Of a DNA stretch of 64,000 nt, positions 1 through 7,663 are shown piece by piece. The notes beneath the pieces are model-generated. The model was not told the DNA's origin. It saw only the letters and a list, made by a program, of their open reading frames with translations, and searched no databases. The position numbers were made by a program, and so were the translations under genes. Within the stretch, counting starts at the first letter, position 1. Each line of letters begins with the position of its first letter. This DNA comes from Chryseobacterium sp. JAH (GTDB taxonomy: Bacteria; Bacteroidota; Bacteroidia; Flavobacteriales; Weeksellaceae): contig NZ_LMAH01000003.1 in NCBI RefSeq assembly GCF_001507335.1, forward strand, positions 620,001 to 684,000. The letters are read 5' to 3'.

Positions 1-35
1 GAACCTAAAACAAAACTAAAAACTACCTTTTTCAT
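1..35 (-). CDS. Start of an exported protein, cut by the window edge
   Basis: An ATG at position 35 on the minus strand opens a frame reading MKKVVFSFVLG before the sequence ends. This is a lysine pair followed by a hydrophobic run, as at the start of a signal peptide. It lies 23 bases downstream of the cytochrome c gene on the same strand, so the two are probably co-transcribed. Only about eleven residues are visible, so no function can be given. Confidence 0.5.
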   Translation of the reverse strand, partial: MKKVVFSFVLG

Positions 36-58
36 AATACTGCTTTTTGGTGAAATGA

Positions 59-355
59 CTAATTACTCTTCACAGAAACCACATAATCATAAACCCACTG
101 ATGCTGTTCATCTGTAAGTTTCGCTTTTGGAGCCATAGAATTCATAATTCCTACCCATTGCACAGAGCTGTAAGCTGTAGGATCTGGTAAACCATGACAT
201 CTTTTGCATGAATTTTCAAAAATCGTTTTTCCCTGTGCTAGCTGCTCGGCAGTGCTGGTAGCTGATTTTGGAGCTTCTGCTACAGGAGTAGATTTTGGTG
301 TGCATGATGCTAGTAGAACAGAGACAATTGCAGCGGTAAGAAATATGTTTTTCAT
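59..355 (-). CDS. Small mono-haem cytochrome c lipoprotein
   Basis: The 98-residue protein starts with a lipoprotein signal ending in a lipobox (LLAS before C18), followed by a Ser/Thr/Pro/Ala-rich linker to about residue 40. It has one haem c site, CKRCH, at 50-54. Methionines at 71 and 74 could supply the sixth iron ligand. The mature part is one of the shortest cytochrome c folds. It is probably an electron carrier on the periplasmic side, anchored by lipid. Another exported protein starts 23 bases downstream, so it may belong to a respiratory operon that continues outside the window. The redox partner cannot be told from the sequence. Confidence 0.85.
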   Translation of the reverse strand: MKNIFLTAAIVSVLLASCTPKSTPVAEAPKSATSTAEQLAQGKTIFENSCKRCHGLPDPTAYSSVQWVGIMNSMAPKAKLTDEQHQWVYDYVVSVKSN

Positions 356-377
356 GAAGTTTATTTTTTGATTAAAG

Positions 378-408
378 CAAAAGTAAGCAATTCCTCAAAG
401 GGTTCATA
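378..408 (-). promoter_or_regulatory. Possible promoter of the cytochrome c gene
   Basis: On the minus strand TACTTTTG (385 to 378) matches the Bacteroidetes -7 element TAnnTTTG. Nineteen bases upstream is TATG (408-405), one mismatch from the -33 TTTG. The cytochrome start codon lies 22 bases downstream of the -7 element. Confidence 0.4.
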
Positions 409-537
409 TAAGGCCGTTTAATTTAGAAGTATTAAAATTAATATTTCATTTTCCAAGAAATTGCTGGTTATTTTTATATTTTTGAATGAATGAAACCGAA
501 AGGTTAAGTTGACCTTTGGAAAAATATAAATAATCTG

Positions 538-1521
538 ATGAAATTTTCTACTGACGACCTGATAGAAGGAATACAGTCTGGCAACAAGCGCCTGATTGCA
601 AAAGCGATTACTTTGGTTGAGAGTAAAAAAGAAGAACATCGTCATCAGGCAGAAGATTTATTGAAAAAGATAATGCCTCTGACAGGAAAATCAGTCCGTG
701 TCGGTATTACAGGCGTCCCGGGTGCCGGGAAATCTACTTTTATTGAAAATTTTGGAAGGTTGGCTATTGCTAAAGGGAAAAAGGTAGCTGTACTCGCAAT
801 CGACCCGAGTTCTTCTATCAACAAAGGAAGTATTTTGGGTGATAAAACCAGAATGGAAGAACTGGCGAAAGAAGAAAATGCATTTATTCGCCCCTCTCCA
901 AGTTCTGGATTTTTAGGTGGAGTTGCCAATACGACTTTCGAAACAATGATGATCTGTGAAGCCGCCGGATACGACTATATTTTAATTGAAACCGTTGGAG
1001 TCGGCCAGTCGGAAGTTTTGGTTTCAGACATTACCGATGTTTTTTTATTTTTAAAAATTATCGGTGGCGGAGATGAGCTTCAAGGAATCAAACGTGGGAT
1101 TATGGAGATGGTTGACGTGATCTTTATTAATAAAGTGGAAGAAAGTAACCTTCAAAAAGCCAAAAATACAAAACTTGAATTAAAACGCGCCCTAGATTTT
1201 CTTCCATCAAAAGAAAAAAGCTGGAAAGTTCCTGTTGTGCTCGGCTCAGCACTTTATAACGAAGGCCTCGATGAAATTTACTCCAAAATTGATGAATTTA
1301 TCGACCTAAAGAAAAAAAAGGAACGTTTTGATGTTGTCAGAAAACAGCAGTCAGAAAAGAGGTTTGAATATTGGGTTCAAGAATATATTTTAAGCACGAT
1401 GAAGCGAAATGAATCTTTAGAGGCAGCATATTTTAAGCACAAAAAAAATGCTTCGGCACTGGTGTCAAATCCAAGTACTGAAGCAAAATTATTTGTTGAG
1501 AAATTTTTAAATAAAGATTAA
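538..1521 (+). CDS. meaB: Methylmalonyl-CoA mutase-associated GTPase MeaB
   Basis: The 327-residue protein is a G3E-family P-loop GTPase of the MeaB/ArgK type. It protects and reloads the cobalamin cofactor of methylmalonyl-CoA mutase. The Walker A motif GVPGAGKST is at 59-67, the aspartate-containing DPSSS at about 89-93, the switch region ETVGVGQSE at 151-159, and the guanine-specificity motif NKVE at about 198-201. The C-terminal helical arm is present and the length is normal. The mutase itself is not in this window. The stop codon overlaps that of the convergent DUF4251 gene by four bases. Confidence 0.95.
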   Translation: MKFSTDDLIEGIQSGNKRLIAKAITLVESKKEEHRHQAEDLLKKIMPLTGKSVRVGITGVPGAGKSTFIENFGRLAIAKGKKVAVLAIDPSSSINKGSILGDKTRMEELAKEENAFIRPSPSSGFLGGVANTTFETMMICEAAGYDYILIETVGVGQSEVLVSDITDVFLFLKIIGGGDELQGIKRGIMEMVDVIFINKVEESNLQKAKNTKLELKRALDFLPSKEKSWKVPVVLGSALYNEGLDEIYSKIDEFIDLKKKKERFDVVRKQQSEKRFEYWVQEYILSTMKRNESLEAAYFKHKKNASALVSNPSTEAKLFVEKFLNKD

Positions 1522-2066
1522 AGTTTTTCTTTTTCTTTTACTTCTTCATTTTTAGAAATATATCCATCATAAGTAATTGGCTGTCGGTCATTACTTCTTA
1601 TCGATGTAAATGCTTTACCATTTTTATAGACTTCAATGTTAATATCTGAGACGTTTTTTACATCATTTGGTTTGATTTTAAGAACCCAGTTTCCTTTCTT
1701 GCTTTGAGATTTGGTAACGGTATAATCTTTAGAGGTAAACCTATAGCTGTTATCTGAACTTCCATAGGTGGTGTTGAAAGCTCTTCCAAAGTATGGAAGC
1801 ACAACTTCCATTTTGCCCTTTTTCAATTCAATCTCATAACCGTCACCATCCAGTTGTAGTATTCTGGTTGAAGGATTATTAGGAATGGAATTTAAAGCAT
1901 TGATTACATCATAATTCATCGGATTTGCTCTTTCAGCATGAAATGTAAATTCTTCCGAAGTCACAAGTGCATTAACCATTTGAGCATCTGAGGTATTCTG
2001 AGATGAGCAATTCTGGAATGATAGCGTCAAAATAAATACTGATATAATTGAAATAAACTTTTTCAT
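1518..2066 (-). CDS. DUF4251-type exported protein
   Basis: The protein of 182 residues has an N-terminal signal (MKKFISIISV onward) leading to a cysteine at residue 20 followed by SSQ. This suggests a lipoprotein, although the residues before the cysteine (FQN) are not a textbook lipobox. The body fits DUF4251, a beta-rich family found almost only in Bacteroidetes and of unknown function. The frame stays open upstream to 2342, but that part would run into the divergent M48 peptidase gene. The ATG at 2066, which opens directly into a signal peptide, is the credible start. It is convergent with meaB. Confidence 0.75.
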   Translation of the reverse strand: MKKFISIISVFILTLSFQNCSSQNTSDAQMVNALVTSEEFTFHAERANPMNYDVINALNSIPNNPSTRILQLDGDGYEIELKKGKMEVVLPYFGRAFNTTYGSSDNSYRFTSKDYTVTKSQSKKGNWVLKIKPNDVKNVSDINIEVYKNGKAFTSIRSNDRQPITYDGYISKNEEVKEKEKL

Positions 2067-2172
2067 GATATGATTGATTAGTATAATGAGATAGCAAAAT
2101 GTATGCAAATCTTTAATAAATAATTTGTTTTGGAACAGAAATTGTAAGGTTGAACTTATAATACGCAATACA

Positions 2173-2976
2173 ATGAAAATTACACATCTTTTAGGAATTG
2201 GAGCAACGGTTTTATCGGTTGCAGCTTGTACGACAAACCCTATTACTGGGAGATCTTCGTTACAAATAGCAAATAATTCTGAGATAGAAGCGATGGCTTT
2301 ACAGCAATATAAGCAAACGTTAACCAAATCTAAGGTAATCACGGGTTCTCAGGCTCAAAGCGTTAAAAACGTAGGAAACAGAATTAAAAACGCTGCAGAA
2401 AAATATTATGCCAGTATCGGACGTGGTGCCGATCTTGCCAACTATCAATGGGAATTTAATCTGCTGCAGGACAGTCAGATAAACGCATGGTGTATGCCAG
2501 GAGGTAAAGTTGCAGTGTATTCAGGAATTCTTCCTATCACCAAAGATGATACAGGTTTGGCTGTTGTAATGGGACACGAGGTTTCTCATGCATTGGCCGG
2601 TCATGGTAATGAAAGAATTTCTCAGTCAATGATTGCTCAAGGATTGGGAACTGCATCTGGTTTAGCAATTAAAAATGAAAAGACAGCAGCAATCTTTCAA
2701 AGTGTATATCCTATAGGATCGCAGGTTGTTTTATTAAAATATGGAAGAAATCAGGAGTTGGAAGCTGATCAAATGGGATTATATCTAATGTCAATGGCCG
2801 GTTACGATCCAAGACAGGCAATTCCTTTCTGGAACAGAATGGATTCTTCATCTTCAGGAGCCAGACAGCCGGAATTTTTATCCACCCACCCAAGTCCCGG
2901 ATCAAGAGTAGGCGACATTCAGAAGAATCTTCCTAAAGCATTAGAATATTACAGAGCAGCAGGAGGAAAGGTTTAA
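2173..2976 (+). CDS. M48-family metallopeptidase lipoprotein
   Basis: The 267-residue protein starts with a lipoprotein signal (ATVLSVAAC, cysteine 19). A Zn-dependent M48 (Oma1/BepA-like) peptidase domain follows. The zinc motif HEVSH is at 135-139, and the third ligand is expected at E195 in ELEAD. The ending STHPSPGSR is typical of this family, whose members often work in outer-membrane protein quality control. An ATG 48 bases upstream is in frame, but it would put 16 polar residues ahead of the signal peptide, so the ATG at 2173 is preferred. There is no TPR extension, so it is the short form of the family. Confidence 0.9.
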   Translation: MKITHLLGIGATVLSVAACTTNPITGRSSLQIANNSEIEAMALQQYKQTLTKSKVITGSQAQSVKNVGNRIKNAAEKYYASIGRGADLANYQWEFNLLQDSQINAWCMPGGKVAVYSGILPITKDDTGLAVVMGHEVSHALAGHGNERISQSMIAQGLGTASGLAIKNEKTAAIFQSVYPIGSQVVLLKYGRNQELEADQMGLYLMSMAGYDPRQAIPFWNRMDSSSSGARQPEFLSTHPSPGSRVGDIQKNLPKALEYYRAAGGKV

Positions 2977-3025
2977 TTTGAAATAAATTTTTCTTTCTTA
3001 ATTTTATTAACCCAAACATCCTATC

Positions 3026-3337
3026 ATGAAAAGTATCTCAATCACAGGGCTTATACTTTTAGCAGTATCTGCATTACTTTTTTACTTGACGACAGATTTT
3101 ACTGTTGAACGAATTACAATCTCACATGTGATGGGCGTAATGGCAGGAATCGGAATCGGTTTAATAATCGGTGGAATGATAGGGTATGTGAGCAAGGGTT
3201 CGGCTATCAAAGCAGAGCAAAAAAGAAAGGAATTTAAACAGCTTCAAAGAGATAAAGAAGAACTTGAAAAGCAAGCTGCAATCATCGCACAGCGTGAAGC
3301 AGAGCTTGAACATCAAAACAAAAATCCTCAAATTTAA
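3026..3337 (+). CDS. Small two-helix membrane protein with coiled-coil tail
   Basis: The 103-residue protein has two hydrophobic helices (about 5-22 and 33-55; the second is rich in Gly/Ile) and then a charged, Lys/Glu/Gln-rich segment (about 60-98) that should form a coiled coil. I do not recognise the family. The arrangement resembles many small inner-membrane proteins with a cytoplasmic helix. It lies 49 bases after the M48 peptidase and may share its transcript. The stop codon is inside a terminator hairpin. Confidence 0.65.
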   Translation: MKSISITGLILLAVSALLFYLTTDFTVERITISHVMGVMAGIGIGLIIGGMIGYVSKGSAIKAEQKRKEFKQLQRDKEELEKQAAIIAQREAELEHQNKNPQI

Positions 3338-3350
3338 TTGAGGATTTTTT
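3321..3350 (+). terminator. Rho-independent terminator
   Basis: An 11-bp perfect stem (3321-3331 with 3338-3348) has a six-base loop and is followed by a T run. The stop codon of the small membrane protein lies in the loop. The A run on the 5' side means it could also serve the minus-strand gene converging from the right. Confidence 0.8.
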
Positions 3351-3370
3351 ATTGCTGTATAAACTGTAAT

Positions 3371-4009
3371 TTAGAATTTATATCCCACACCGAGCATAAA
3401 CAGACTTGATCTGTTGTCATAATTAATCTCTTGGCTTGAACCTGCTATATTGTTGATGAATTTTCTCTGATCTTTAGAAAAAGCTCCCTCGTATTTTGCC
3501 GAAAGAATCACTTTTTTAATCTCACTTTGAACACCCAGCTGGTATCCAACGGTAAATTCTTTGGCATCAACTTTTTGTACAAAATCTCCGAAGTTATCTC
3601 CTTTAGATAAGTTGAAACTTCCAACCGGTCCTGCATAAACACTTAACAAATCGCCCAAAACATTTACACCTACTAAAACAGGGATATCAACTCTGTTGCT
3701 TTTAGCCTTAATGGTGGTTGCCTGAGCATTAGCGTCATTGGCTACAGTGAATTCATTGCTGAAATTTGTATAATAAATTTCAGGCATCAAATACAAGGCA
3801 GTTGGTAAATCGATTTTCATTGATAAACCTGCGTTAAAACCGGTAATGTTTTTGCCTTCTTGCTCTACAGCATTGGTAGCGGCAGTTTTAAGGTTTTTCC
3901 ATGATGCAGAACTTGTAGGGATCAAAACGTTTGCTTTTGCTGCAAGCGAAATTTGAGCCGAAGCAAATACTGAAAAACTTAATAATGCGATACTAATTAT
4001 CTTTTTCAT
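3371..4009 (-). CDS. PorT-like outer-membrane beta-barrel protein
   Basis: The 212-residue protein has a clear signal peptide (ending FASA-Q near residue 19). Alternating hydrophobic and polar strands follow, with a terminal aromatic (GVGYKF). This is the pattern of the small eight-strand outer-membrane porin-like barrels common in Bacteroidetes. A TTG nine bases upstream is possible, but the ATG at 4009 gives a normal signal. The first 17 bases overlap the end of the ABC ATPase gene, so the two are very likely co-translated. That may tie this barrel to the MlaE/MlaF transporter. No substrate can be deduced. Confidence 0.8.
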   Translation of the reverse strand: MKKIISIALLSFSVFASAQISLAAKANVLIPTSSASWKNLKTAATNAVEQEGKNITGFNAGLSMKIDLPTALYLMPEIYYTNFSNEFTVANDANAQATTIKAKSNRVDIPVLVGVNVLGDLLSVYAGPVGSFNLSKGDNFGDFVQKVDAKEFTVGYQLGVQSEIKKVILSAKYEGAFSKDQRKFINNIAGSSQEINYDNRSSLFMLGVGYKF

Positions 4010-4808
4010 TGTCTTCAATTTTAGTGATTGTATTTTCTACGTTTTTATGATTTTCGAGTAAATATTCTCTTAATTCTTTAAATAATTCTGATGAATAAAC
4101 GAAATCAATCAGATTTTTATTGCCGGCAGTTATAAGGATATCTTTATTCCCTTCCCATTCCTTAATACCCAATCTCAGATAAACAATTTTTTCACCAATT
4201 GTCATCACCGAATTCATGTCGTGGGTATTGATGATGGTCGTTGTGTTGTATTCCTTCGTAATCTCGAGCAATAAATCATCAATGACATTTGATGTATATG
4301 GATCCAGTCCAGAATTGGGTTCGTCACAGAAAAGATATTTTGGATGGTTTACAATTGCTCTTGCAATGGCAACACGCTTTTGCATACCTCCTGAGATTTC
4401 TGACGGAAATTTTCGGTTGGCTTTATCTAAATGTACTCTTCCAATTACTTCAAAAACTCTTCTTTTCTTTTCTCTGAAAGTAAGATTGGTAAACATATCC
4501 AGCGGAAACATGATGTTTTCTTCTACGGTTAAAGAGTCAAACAGTGCACTCCCCTGAAAAAGGGTTCCGATTTCTGAACGGAGTTGCTGCTTTTCTTCAC
4601 GATTCATTACATTAATATCCCTTCCGTCAAACAAAATTTCCCCTGAAGAAGGTTGATAAACATTCAATAAGCTTTTCAGGAATACTGTTTTTCCAGACCC
4701 ACTCTGCCCGATAATCAGGTTTGTTTTCCCCTTTTCGAAAGTGGTTGAAATTCCTTTCAGCACTTCAACATCACCAAAACTCTTTTTAAGATTTTTTACC
4801 TCAATCAT
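3993..4808 (-). CDS. MlaF-type ABC transporter ATP-binding protein
   Basis: The 271-residue ATPase has the Walker A motif GQSGSGKT at 34-41, a signature ISGGMQKR in the middle, and a Walker B/D-loop YLFCDEPNSGLDP after it. The Phe/Gln-rich stretch and the SGGMQKR signature are those of the MlaF/Ttg2A class, which powers phospholipid or other lipid movement between membranes. An upstream in-frame start would overlap the permease heavily. The ATG at 4808 shares one base with the permease stop codon (TGATG) and is preferred. The C-terminal tail is longer and more acidic/polar than in E. coli MlaF. Confidence 0.9.
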   Translation of the reverse strand: MIEVKNLKKSFGDVEVLKGISTTFEKGKTNLIIGQSGSGKTVFLKSLLNVYQPSSGEILFDGRDINVMNREEKQQLRSEIGTLFQGSALFDSLTVEENIMFPLDMFTNLTFREKKRRVFEVIGRVHLDKANRKFPSEISGGMQKRVAIARAIVNHPKYLFCDEPNSGLDPYTSNVIDDLLLEITKEYNTTTIINTHDMNSVMTIGEKIVYLRLGIKEWEGNKDILITAGNKNLIDFVYSSELFKELREYLLENHKNVENTITKIEDNEKDN

Positions 4809-5560
4809 CAGCTTAATATTAATTGTGTTAAAATTAATTCGGAAATAATGATGAAAACCATCGTCCAAACCACAGCCTGTGTACTCGCTCTACCCACTTC
4901 CAGAGAACCACCTTTTACGAAATATCCAAAATAAGATGGGACTGTTGCAATAACAAATGCAAAAACAATAGTCTTGGCAAACGCATAATAAATAAATAGA
5001 TTAGGCATATACATTTGGATACCTGTAATATAATCTGCAGTTGTCCAGTTTCCGGTAAGCATTCCTGCAATATATCCGCCTCCAATACCAAAAACGATAC
5101 TTATTGCAATTAGAATAGGATTGAAGATAAGGCATGCAATAATTTTAGGTAGAATAAGGAAGTTAGGAGAGTTAACCCCCATAATATCCAATGCATCAAT
5201 CTGCTCAGAAACTCGCATGGTACCAATTGTCGATGCAATATATGAACCCACTTTTCCAGCAAGAATTAAACTGATAATGGTAGGTGCAAATTCTAGAACT
5301 AAAACTGCCTTTGTTGCATAACCTACAAATGAAGTTGGTATGGGGAATGATGATGCATCAAAATTATTAAACATCTGAATGGCGACTACTGCACCTACAA
5401 AGATAGACGTGAATGTAACCAACCCAAAAGAGTTGACCCCCAAGTCATTGATTTCTCTCATAAATAATTTCCAGAAAACTCTCATTTTCTGAGGCTTTTG
5501 AAGAGATTTACCGATCAGGATCATATATTCACCGATGGCTGTAAAAAACTTTTTTAACAT
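4808..5560 (-). CDS. MlaE-type ABC transporter permease
   Basis: The 250-residue membrane protein belongs to the MlaE permease family. It has five to six hydrophobic helices, and the conserved central block GKVGSYIASTIGTMRV next to EQIDALDIMGVN is visible at about 104-130. It forms the inner-membrane core of an MCE-type lipid transporter together with the ATPase encoded immediately downstream (one-base overlap). The MCE/MlaD component usually found in the same operon is absent here. An MlaD-like gene lies about 15 kb away at 21041. Confidence 0.9.
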   Translation of the reverse strand: MLKKFFTAIGEYMILIGKSLQKPQKMRVFWKLFMREINDLGVNSFGLVTFTSIFVGAVVAIQMFNNFDASSFPIPTSFVGYATKAVLVLEFAPTIISLILAGKVGSYIASTIGTMRVSEQIDALDIMGVNSPNFLILPKIIACLIFNPILIAISIVFGIGGGYIAGMLTGNWTTADYITGIQMYMPNLFIYYAFAKTIVFAFVIATVPSYFGYFVKGGSLEVGRASTQAVVWTMVFIIISELILTQLILS

Positions 5561-5589
5561 TCTGCTAAATTAGGCTATTTTTATTTATT

Positions 5590-5751
5590 TTACTTTGCAT
5601 TTTTATCACCGAAAAGTGCCAAAAGAATGGTTTTAAGATGATAATTATTTCCAGAACAAACTCCGTATTTCTGATATAAATGCATCTGCGAGAATATGTA
5701 TTCATCTGACCTCCCTGTTTTCTGAATCTCCACGAAAACCACTTTCCACAT
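5590..5751 (-). pseudogene. Possible small ORF or gene remnant, 53 codons
   Basis: An ATG at 5751 opens a 53-codon frame ending in TAA at 5590. The peptide has a natural-looking composition, with stretches such as VVFVEIQKTGRSDEYIF and LKTILLALFGDKNAK. A different frame upstream (about 5752-5807) reads GRHEEVEPIRVMYECGKW, and both frames carry a W shortly after a K/W pair. This could therefore be the frameshifted 3' end of a longer lost gene. I do not recognise the family. It ends 30 bases before the permease start. Confidence 0.3.
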
Positions 5752-6041
5752 TCATACATGACCCGGATTGGTTCAACTTCTTCATGACGCCCACCTTTTC
5801 TGCACAAACAGATCCTTTCAGGCTTTTTTAATCATTATGCAATGAAAGGAAACAGCCAAAAACAAATCAAAACTAAGACCAATGTCGAAAAAAATAATAA
5901 TATCACCACTTCTGCTTAAGAGATACAAAATAGAAATACCTAAAATTAACTAAAGGTTAGCAGGATAATAATCAATTTTAAATCTCTTGAATATCTTCTT
6001 GGCATCTATTATACGTTGATACAGAGCTGATTTAAGGGAAT
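5752..6041. other. Non-coding stretch between the permease and queE
   Basis: No convincing gene, RNA or strong hairpin was seen. A 25-codon frame (5842-5919, plus strand) is very rich in Lys, Asn and Thr and looks like chance. Together with the adjacent remnant this is a gap of about 480 bases without an intact gene. Confidence 0.4.
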
Positions 6042-6671
6042 TTAGGGGATATTGAGATATTTATGGGTCTGTACTGATGCCTGCCAGCGCGGGTTTGCAA
6101 GAATGAAATCTGTAATTTTCGGATATATTTCATCACGTTTACTCCACTCGCTCTGAAGATAAAGTCTGCAGTTTTTCGAAACTTTTGCAGCCTGTTCTTC
6201 AGCAAATTTCAGATCATTATTGTTAAAAACAATCACTTTCAATTCGTGAGCTTTTTGATAGATCTCTTCTTTCGGCAATCCTGTTTTTTTGGGTGAAAGA
6301 GTAATCCAATCTAACTGGCCGCTCATTGGATAGGCTCCGGAAGTTTCGATATGAACTGTGCAGCCTAGTTCCTTTAACTTTCCGGTTAAAACATCTAAAT
6401 TCCACATCAATGGCTCACCGCCTGTTAACACAACAATTTTGCAGTGTTTTGCAGCTGTCTCTGCAATTTCCTCAGCATTCATCAAAGGGTGAAGTGTAGG
6501 ATCCCAGCTTTCTTTTACATCACACCAGTGACAGCCTACATCACAACCTCCAAGTCTGATAAAGTACGCTGCTTTTCCGGTATGCGCACCTTCGCCCTGA
6601 ATAGTGTAAAAATGCTCCATCACCGGGAGCATTTTACCTTCTTTTAATAATATGTCTTCTACTAAATCCAT
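6042..6671 (-). CDS. queE: 7-carboxy-7-deazaguanine synthase QueE
   Basis: The 209-residue radical SAM enzyme contracts the ring of 6-carboxytetrahydropterin in queuosine (7-deazaguanine) synthesis. The SAM-cluster cysteines are C43, C47 and C50 (CDVGCHWC), within the usual QueE context FYTIQGEGAHTGKAAYFIRL. The sequence VVLTGGEPL is the GGE motif that binds SAM. Length and spacing match the short QueE form. It lies six bases after folD, so the two are probably co-transcribed. No other queuosine gene is in the window. Confidence 0.95.
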   Translation of the reverse strand: MDLVEDILLKEGKMLPVMEHFYTIQGEGAHTGKAAYFIRLGGCDVGCHWCDVKESWDPTLHPLMNAEEIAETAAKHCKIVVLTGGEPLMWNLDVLTGKLKELGCTVHIETSGAYPMSGQLDWITLSPKKTGLPKEEIYQKAHELKVIVFNNNDLKFAEEQAAKVSKNCRLYLQSEWSKRDEIYPKITDFILANPRWQASVQTHKYLNIP

Positions 6672-6677
6672 TTTAAA

Positions 6678-7562
6678 TTAGTCATTATAGACTGAAGTTT
6701 TGTAAGCAATGATCGTATTTTTCATCAACATTGCTCTTGTCATTGGACCAACTCCTCCCGGAACAGGTGTAATCCAGCTTGCTTTTGCAGCACAGCTGTC
6801 AAAATCTACGTCACCGGCAAGATAGTATCCTTTTGGGGAATCATCATCTACTCTGGTAATACCAACGTCAACTATTACCGCTCCGTCTTTGATCATTTCA
6901 CCCTTCAAAAAGTGTGGATCTCCCAAAGCAGTAATCACGATATCAGCTTTTTTAGTGTATTCTTCAATGTCTTTCGTATATGAGTGAGTCAAAGTTACCG
7001 TAGAATTTCCAGGGAAATCTTTTCTTCCCATTAAAATACTCATAGGTCGTCCCACAATCTTACTTCTACCAATAATCACACAGTCTTTCCCTTTTGTTTC
7101 GATATTATATCTTTCTAATAAGGTTAATATTCCGAATGGGGTAGCGGGTAAAAACGTGTCCATTTCCAGAGCCATTTTTCCGAAATTTGTAGGATGGAAA
7201 CCATCAACATCTTTTCTCGGATCAATTGCGTTAATGATTTTCTCCTGATCTACCTGATCTGGTAGGGGTAACTGAACGATAAATCCGTCTACTGACTTAT
7301 CTTTATTTAGTTCTTCAATTTTTTCCAATAATTCAGATTCTGAAACCGTACTTGGAAATTTTACTAAGCTCGATTGAAATCCTACTTCCTCACAATCTTT
7401 CACCTTAGCATTTACATATGCCTTACTTGCTCCATTGTTTCCAACAAGAATTGCTACCAAATGTGGTGCTCTTCTTTTGCTTTCACGAATTTTATCAACT
7501 TCAACCTTGATTTCTGCTTTTATTTCTTTGGAAACTTTTAATCCGTCAAGAATTTCTGCCAT
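6678..7562 (-). CDS. folD: Bifunctional methylenetetrahydrofolate dehydrogenase/cyclohydrolase FolD
   Basis: The 294-residue cytosolic enzyme interconverts 5,10-methylene-, methenyl- and 10-formyl-tetrahydrofolate using NADP. The catalytic tyrosine and lysine lie in the segment AYVNAKVKDCEEVGF (about 49-63), followed by the signature FIVQLPLP. The nucleotide-binding region has GRSKIVGRP, and the C-terminal signature is PVPGGVGPMT. The length is normal. It is upstream of queE on the same strand with six bases between them. Confidence 0.97.
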   Translation of the reverse strand: MAEILDGLKVSKEIKAEIKVEVDKIRESKRRAPHLVAILVGNNGASKAYVNAKVKDCEEVGFQSSLVKFPSTVSESELLEKIEELNKDKSVDGFIVQLPLPDQVDQEKIINAIDPRKDVDGFHPTNFGKMALEMDTFLPATPFGILTLLERYNIETKGKDCVIIGRSKIVGRPMSILMGRKDFPGNSTVTLTHSYTKDIEEYTKKADIVITALGDPHFLKGEMIKDGAVIVDVGITRVDDDSPKGYYLAGDVDFDSCAAKASWITPVPGGVGPMTRAMLMKNTIIAYKTSVYND

Positions 7563-7663
7563 TTTTACTTTTATTACTTTATTAAACTTCCTATATGTAG
7601 AATAAATAAAATTTTGATGAATTTTACGCTCATTATTTCATCAAACATTTATCTAATTTCTTT

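Noticed and set aside
418..645. Minus-strand open frame across the start of meaB
   Set aside because: It overlaps the meaB coding region and has no family features.
5565..5807. An 80-codon open frame on the minus strand beside the permease
   Set aside because: Its second half overlaps a more protein-like frame, and its composition is irregular. It is treated as part of a possible remnant, not as an intact gene.
5842..5919. A 25-codon plus-strand frame rich in Lys, Asn and Thr
   Set aside because: Low-complexity composition expected by chance in AT-rich DNA, with no promoter element in a matching position.
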